DNA from: Zhenpiania hominis
GTDB lineage: Bacteria; Bacillota; Clostridia; Peptostreptococcales; Anaerovoracaceae
DNA length: 64,000 nt
Direction of reading: 5' to 3'
Assembly: GCF_014333425.1 (NCBI RefSeq)
Contig: NZ_JACRYT010000010.1
Span: 45,328-109,327 of the forward strand
Shown: positions 62,226 through 64,000 of the stretch, in pieces
How the letters are laid out: the number at the start of each line of letters is the position of its first letter
Position numbering within the stretch: position 1 is the stretch's first letter
Translations under genes and position numbers: made by a program
Notes under the pieces: model-generated
What the model was told of the DNA's origin: nothing
Databases searched by the model: none
What the model saw: the letters and a program-made list of their open reading frames with translations, nothing else

Positions 62226-63701
62226 TTATTTCCCATTAATCTCATCGCGCAGTTGATCTACGATCTCCGCGGTAGAAGGATTGGATTTTATCTCCGCGGA
62301 AATTTTCTCATAAGCATGAAGGGCTGTCGTATGATCACGTCCGCCGAAAACCTCTCCTATTTTAGGCAGGGATGTATCCGTCAGTTCTCTGCAGAGATAC
62401 ATGGCAATTTGTCTTGGATAAGCCAGATTTCTTGTCCTTTTTGAAGATTCGATATCCGCTATTTTGATATTGAAGTGTTTGCACACAATTTTTTTTATGG
62501 ATTCGCAGGATATTTTTAAATCACCGGCAGGCAGAATATCCTTGAGAATTTCACGTGCGAATTTGACCGTAATATCTTTGCCCATGGTTTGGGAAAAGGC
62601 TGTGATACGGATGTAAGCTCCTTCCAGCTCACGAATGTTAAATTTGACTTTTTCGGCAATCAGGCTGATGACATCCAACAGTCCATCTGTCAGCTCCAGA
62701 TTATCGAGTTCCGCTTTTTTTCTGAGGATCGCTACTCTGGTTTCATAATCCGGCGGCTGGATATCAGCGATCATATTCCACTGAAAACGGGAAGTCAGCC
62801 GATCTTCCAGTTTTGTAAGTTTATTTGGCGCGCGATCGCTGGAGATGATGATCTGCTTGTTCATATCATAAAGGGTATTGAAGGTGTGGAAAAATTCTTC
62901 CTGTGTTGCTTCTTTTCCTTCAATAAATTGAATATCGTCTATCAGCAGGACATCTACATTACGGTATTTATTTTTGAACGCGCGCATCTTCGTTTTTTTA
63001 TTGTCCTCAAGAGAACGGATCAGTTCATTTGTGAACATTTCCGAGGAAACATAGAGTACTTTTTTTTCCGGATAATTTTCCATGATATAGTGCCCAATGG
63101 CGTGCATCAGATGGGTTTTCCCCAAGCCGGAACCTCCATAAATGAAAAGAGGATTATAGGCTACAGAAGGGGATTTTGCTACCGCGAAAGCCGCGGAGTA
63201 GGCATATTTATTGTTGTTGCCAACTACAAAGTTGTCAAAATTATAGCGGGGATTAAAATATACTTCATCTTTTAAAATGTTATTAACAGGTTCCACAGGC
63301 TTGTTTTCTTTGGGGATATCCATGGAAATCTGCAGTTTTTCAGGAGTTTCTGAATTTGTAGTTTCTATTTTTTCCACATTATCCTGTGGAAAAGTAACAG
63401 AGGATGGAACCTCAGCCGCAATGGAAGATTCTAGATCATCCTCATCTTCTTCCATCAGTTGGACGATGATACGATAACGTTCTCCAATGACTTGCTCCGC
63501 TTTATCGTGAAGCGTCTGTTCATAGCGCTGCTTTATGACACCTAAGGTAAATTCATCCGGTATTTCCAAATATAATATTTTTAACTGTTCATCGATGTTT
63601 TTTGGAATAATGGGAAGAAACCAGGTTCGGTAACTTGTTTCTGTAAGTGTTTCTTTTAAAAGCGCCAGTATATCTTCCCAAATTTTATTAATATCTTTCA
63701 T
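62226..63701 (-). CDS. dnaA: Chromosomal replication initiator DnaA
   Basis: A 491-residue DnaA. Domain I (1-85) is followed by a linker (about 86-150), then AAA+ domain III with Walker A GGSGLGKTHLMHA and Walker B VLLIDDIQFIEGKEAT, and domain IV with the DnaA-box-binding signature GGRDHTTALHAYEKI. It is the first gene rightwards-in of the origin cluster and reads away from the upstream DnaA boxes. Confidence 0.98.
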   Translation of the reverse strand: MKDINKIWEDILALLKETLTETSYRTWFLPIIPKNIDEQLKILYLEIPDEFTLGVIKQRYEQTLHDKAEQVIGERYRIIVQLMEEDEDDLESSIAAEVPSSVTFPQDNVEKIETTNSETPEKLQISMDIPKENKPVEPVNNILKDEVYFNPRYNFDNFVVGNNNKYAYSAAFAVAKSPSVAYNPLFIYGGSGLGKTHLMHAIGHYIMENYPEKKVLYVSSEMFTNELIRSLEDNKKTKMRAFKNKYRNVDVLLIDDIQFIEGKEATQEEFFHTFNTLYDMNKQIIISSDRAPNKLTKLEDRLTSRFQWNMIADIQPPDYETRVAILRKKAELDNLELTDGLLDVISLIAEKVKFNIRELEGAYIRITAFSQTMGKDITVKFAREILKDILPAGDLKISCESIKKIVCKHFNIKIADIESSKRTRNLAYPRQIAMYLCRELTDTSLPKIGEVFGGRDHTTALHAYEKISAEIKSNPSTAEIVDQLRDEINGK

Positions 63702-63765
63702 TTTTTATTATCCTAATTTAAAATGTATGTATTCTGTTATGGTTTTCTTTATCATATCAGAAAAG

Positions 63766-63840
63766 TTATCCACAAACAATGGAAATTTAATTTCCTTGCA
63801 AAAAGAATTTTTTATAAACTTATCCACTACCTGTGGATAA
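63766..63840. other. oriC upstream DnaA-box cluster
   Basis: Upstream of dnaA are TTATCCACA (63766-63774), TTATCCACT (63820-63828) and, inverted, TGTGGATAA (63832-63840). The last two face each other across 3 bp. With the region between dnaA and dnaN this forms a bipartite origin and may also autoregulate dnaA. Confidence 0.85.
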
Positions 63841-63917
63841 AGTTGTGCAAAGTTTAAACATGTTGAAAACTTCAGTTTTTTTGTCAAGCATTTTTGAAAA
63901 TGTCCCAAAAAATCTTT

Positions 63918-63950
63918 AAGATAGGCCCCGATGGATTCGGGGCTTATCTT
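63918..63950 (-). terminator. Terminator upstream of dnaA
   Basis: A 13-bp stem AAGATAGGCCCCG/CGGGGCTTATCTT (one G-U) with a 7-base loop. The leftward strand continues with TTAAAGATTTTTT, so it probably ends a transcript entering from beyond the right edge. Confidence 0.7.
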
Positions 63951-64000
63951 TTATGAGAGATTATGCTCCGTGATAATTAAAATATTGACAGCAGGAACCC

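Overview
The window is about 64 kb from the chromosome of a low-to-mid GC Firmicute of class Clostridia. It ends on the right at the replication origin: dnaA, dnaN, recF, gyrB and gyrA run leftwards from about 63.9 kb, with DnaA boxes upstream of dnaA and an unwinding region between dnaA and dnaN. [FeFe]-hydrogenase maturases (hydE, hydG), a butyrate-pathway 3-hydroxybutyryl-CoA dehydrogenase under a Rex-like site, and rsbW-sigB next to gyrA point to a strict anaerobe. A relative of the Peptostreptococcales/Family XIII group is plausible, but no rRNA is present to fix this.

Layout, left to right. 0-9 kb: hydG (cut by the window edge), hydE behind a leader-peptide attenuator, prmC, a DUF1385 membrane protein, rho, hbd and pgi. 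9.4-12.6 kb: a small secreted protein, a DUF4367 membrane protein with an XRE regulator, a decayed IS3 element and the 3' stub of a TM1266-type hydrogenase regulator. 12.6-36.6 kb: a large heme-acquisition locus. 36.6-46.2 kb: a lipoprotein, a glucosaminidase, a nucleotidyltransferase, a degenerate shikimate-kinase-like protein, a DUF2148 protein, PAP2 and PlsC enzymes, a RelB/YafQ toxin-antitoxin pair, two zinc-ribbon membrane proteins, an ECF sigma/anti-sigma pair and a YbjQ protein. 46.3-53 kb: an accessory patch with Fic, a Mef-like efflux pump behind an attenuator, an AAA/DUF4143 ATPase, an IS91-type element and three copies of a short hairpin repeat. 53-64 kb: trpS, sigB, rsbW, gyrA, gyrB, recF, dnaN, dnaA and oriC.

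The heme locus is the main interest. An eleven-gene, tightly packed operon (27.8 to 12.6 kb, leftwards) encodes four NEAT-domain surface proteins, an Shp-like heme protein, a binding-protein-dependent ABC importer, a DUF454 membrane protein and a CydDC-like exporter pair. A winged-helix regulator and a 1646-residue protein with NEAT-like, chitobiase-like, LRR and NEAT domains lie upstream, each with its own promoter. The three promoters share a TTTACA-17-TAAAAT core and a GTTAG-N6-CTAAC palindrome at the start site. The two structural-gene promoters also carry two further palindromes 92-93 bp apart. This resembles the streptococcal Shr/Shp/Sia system, with one unusual addition: a protein joining two NEAT-like domains to a flavinylation-type FMN-binding domain. 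That suggests surface heme reduction or redox-coupled heme handling in an anaerobe. Most of the NEAT domains appear to lack the classical Y-x3-Y heme ligand motif and instead keep a methionine, as in Shp. Five proteins, including a subtilisin-like protease, end in the same very basic fibronectin-type-III module, a likely cell-wall retention device.
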